Origin: Draconibacterium sp.
Lineage (GTDB): Bacteria; Bacteroidota; Bacteroidia; Bacteroidales; Prolixibacteraceae
Length of the DNA: 17,058 nt
Assembly (NCBI GenBank): GCA_027011835.1
Contig: JALUZN010000494.1
Location: forward strand, 1-17,058
Direction of reading: 5' to 3'
The stretch's first letter is position 1. Every line of letters starts with the position of its first letter. The notes beneath the pieces are model-generated. The model had not been told where the DNA came from and did not search any database. It saw only the letters and a list, made by a program, of their open reading frames with translations. Of the stretch, positions 16,166 to 17,058 are shown piece after piece. A program made the translations under genes and the position numbers.

Positions 16166-16300
16166 ATGAAAACATTAATGCTTGTTGCTCTTATGGCAGC
16201 TTTTATAGGATTTGTTGTTTCGTTGGTACTGTTTTTTAAACTGTTGGCAGCAAAACGACATAGTTACGCACGAAGTAATACAAAATATTTTGGTGATTGA
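16166..16300 (+). CDS. 44-residue single-pass membrane protein, function unknown
   Basis: A short open frame encodes MKTLMLVALMAAF, then IGFVVSLVLFFKLLAAK, then a polar tail ending YARSNTKYFGD. One hydrophobic helix covers about residues 4-28, and a basic cytoplasmic-like tail follows. The ATG sits 4 bases after the protease stop and is preceded by AAGAAG, which can serve as a ribosome site. A clear terminator follows 84 bases after the stop, placing it in the same transcript. I do not recognise the family. The composition and context support a real small membrane protein, but only conservation would prove it. Confidence 0.6.
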   Translation: MKTLMLVALMAAFIGFVVSLVLFFKLLAAKRHSYARSNTKYFGD

Positions 16301-16383
16301 TGTAACAAACCAACTTATTCCACGCTATTCATACTAATGGTAAATATGGATAAAAGTGGTCTAACTTGTATTAGGGTTAAAGG

Positions 16384-16411
16384 TGCCGGAGTAATTTCCG
16401 GCATTTTTTTT
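16384..16411 (+). terminator. Intrinsic terminator of the protease/small-protein operon
   Basis: TGCCGGA (16384-16390) pairs perfectly with TCCGGCA (16397-16403) across a GTAATT loop, and eight T residues follow at once. This is a textbook rho-independent terminator. It lies 84 bases after the small membrane protein stop. Confidence 0.9.
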
Positions 16412-16496
16412 CTCACTTCATAATTAGGACTGGTTTAATATTTAAATAGATTTCCAGCGACATTTAAACTTTTTAGTTGCCAGTCAAAGAGATGCT
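16412..16496. other. Short AT-rich spacer
   Basis: No gene is visible. GACTGG (16428-16433) and CCAGTC (16480-16485) form a 6-bp inverted repeat around 46 mostly AT bases, which may be chance. Confidence 0.4.
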
Positions 16497-16500
16497 ATGA

Positions 16501-16740
16501 TTTTACTTTTGCCCTATCGGGCGGATTTTACTTTTTGGCTTAGTCCAAAAAGTAAACAAAAAGCCCAAGGCTGCGTTCGCTTCACTCGGAAAAGCTACAC
16601 AATAACGACTAAAAATCCTGAACTCGTCGTACCTCCTCAAACAGCAGGATTTTTTTACGTCGTTATCGCTTGTTTTCCGGCTCACCGACCGAGGCCATCG
16701 CCACGAACTAGCTGGAGTCAAACCAAAGAATATAATCTCC
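16501..16740. repeat. Structured intergenic repeat element with nested inverted repeats
   Basis: The segment is GC-richer than its flanks and full of inverted repeats. TTTACTTTTTGG (16527-16538) pairs perfectly with CCAAAAAGTAAA (16545-16556). A nested long hairpin joins CGGAAAA with TTTTCCG (16587-16593, 16673-16679), ATAACGAC with GTCGTTAT (16602-16609, 16659-16666) and AAAAATCCTG with CAGGATTTTT (16611-16620, 16645-16654). Open frames on both strands here mirror each other and look like artefacts of the repeat. The pattern resembles dispersed intergenic repeats of Bacteroidota genomes, but copy number cannot be checked from this window. Confidence 0.6.
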
Positions 16741-17008
16741 TTCAAAAGAAGAGCCGATTCATTAAATTTTAAATTGCCCTATCAACCCAAAAGTTGAAGT
16801 GAGCTATTTTTGGGAATCAATTTAAGAAGTTGTAGAAATACACGTTTGAGTTTGTATTATTCGTTCGTAAAAAACCTTATTTTAATAACGGGAACCTTAG
16901 TAGCCGTTGTATTACCCATTCAGAAACAACCTTATTCGCGGATCACCTTGAAAAGTAGGTGGATTAAAAAATAATTTCATCTTTGCGGTTTAATTATTTT
17001 AAAATAAC
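16741..17008. other. Non-coding region before the last gene
   Basis: These 268 AT-rich bases show no convincing gene, RNA or terminator. Their right end carries the promoter-like box of the following gene. Confidence 0.5.
16978..16985 (+). promoter_or_regulatory. Putative -7 box of the right-edge gene
   Basis: CATCTTTG matches TAnnTTTG at seven of eight positions and lies 23 bases before the ATG at 17009. A matching -33 TTTG is not evident. Confidence 0.4.
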
Positions 17009-17058
17009 ATGACATTGCAACACAATCAATATAAAGCCTTAGTTGAAGCCCTTCTTCC
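17009..17058 (+). CDS. Start of a truncated gene at the window edge
   Basis: An ATG opens a frame reading MTLQHNQYKALVEALL up to the end of the window. The promoter-like CATCTTTG close upstream supports a genuine start. Only 16 codons are visible, too few to name the product. Confidence 0.5.
   Translation, partial: MTLQHNQYKALVEALL

Noticed and set aside
16349..16426. Mini-frame starting MDKSGLTCIRVKG across the terminator
   Set aside because: It reads straight through the intrinsic terminator hairpin and lacks a ribosome site, so it is unlikely to be translated.
16497..16772. Open frames of 80-91 codons on both strands over the repeat element
   Set aside because: They overlap each other and nested hairpins, have low-complexity basic composition and show no protein-like domain. 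The DNA structure explains them better.
1..17058. CRISPR arrays, tRNA or rRNA genes, integrases or transposases
   Set aside because: I saw no regularly spaced repeats, no tRNA cloverleaf or rRNA signature and no recombinase or transposase motif in any frame.

Overview
The window reads as chromosomal DNA of a member of the Bacteroidota. It has low GC. It encodes a Bacteroides-type ECF sigma factor and FecR pair, an RND pump fused to its outer-membrane channel, and a secreted protein with a type IX secretion (Por) C-terminal sorting domain. Putative promoters resemble the phylum's TTTG / TAnnTTTG pattern. A marine or anaerobic Bacteroidia lineage (Marinilabiliales-like) is my guess, but the sequence alone does not fix the genus.

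Layout. (1) 198-5021, plus strand: a four-gene cell-surface-signalling cluster. It holds an ECF sigma factor, a FecR-type anti-sigma factor, an exported STN + retropepsin-like + PDZ protein, and an exported STN + carboxypeptidase-regulatory-like protein. The last two genes overlap by one base (TAATG). No TonB-dependent receptor is present, although STN domains in sigma/FecR systems normally sit on such receptors. (2) 5022-5158: a convergent gap with a GC-rich 90-bp insert flanked by 10-bp direct repeats. (3) 5159-11216, minus strand: a heavy-metal efflux module. It contains a small His-rich membrane protein, a CzcA-like RND pump with a C-terminal TolC-like domain, and a lipoprotein periplasmic adaptor. 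A perfect palindrome next to a good -7 box lies upstream. (4) 11364-13314, minus strand: an exported thioredoxin-fold protein and, upstream of it, a GH32-fold protein. The GH32 protein has lost all three catalytic acidic residues and is probably a pseudoenzyme. (5) 13315-13707: a divergent intergenic region with four CAAACCC copies and a strong inverted repeat. (6) 13708-16300, plus strand: a large T9SS-secreted zinc-metalloprotease-like protein and a tightly linked 44-residue single-pass membrane protein, closed by a clear intrinsic terminator. (7) 16412-17008: non-coding DNA containing a structured, probably dispersed, repeat. A promoter-like box and the first codons of a new plus-strand gene follow at the right edge.

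The most unusual content is the pairing of two degraded enzyme folds with otherwise ordinary surroundings. One is a retropepsin-like protein whose first catalytic Asp is Asn, coupled to a sigma/anti-sigma system through an STN domain. The other is a GH32 protein stripped of its catalytic triad. Both are intact, exported reading frames, which suggests binding or sensing roles rather than decay. This is inference and has not been tested.
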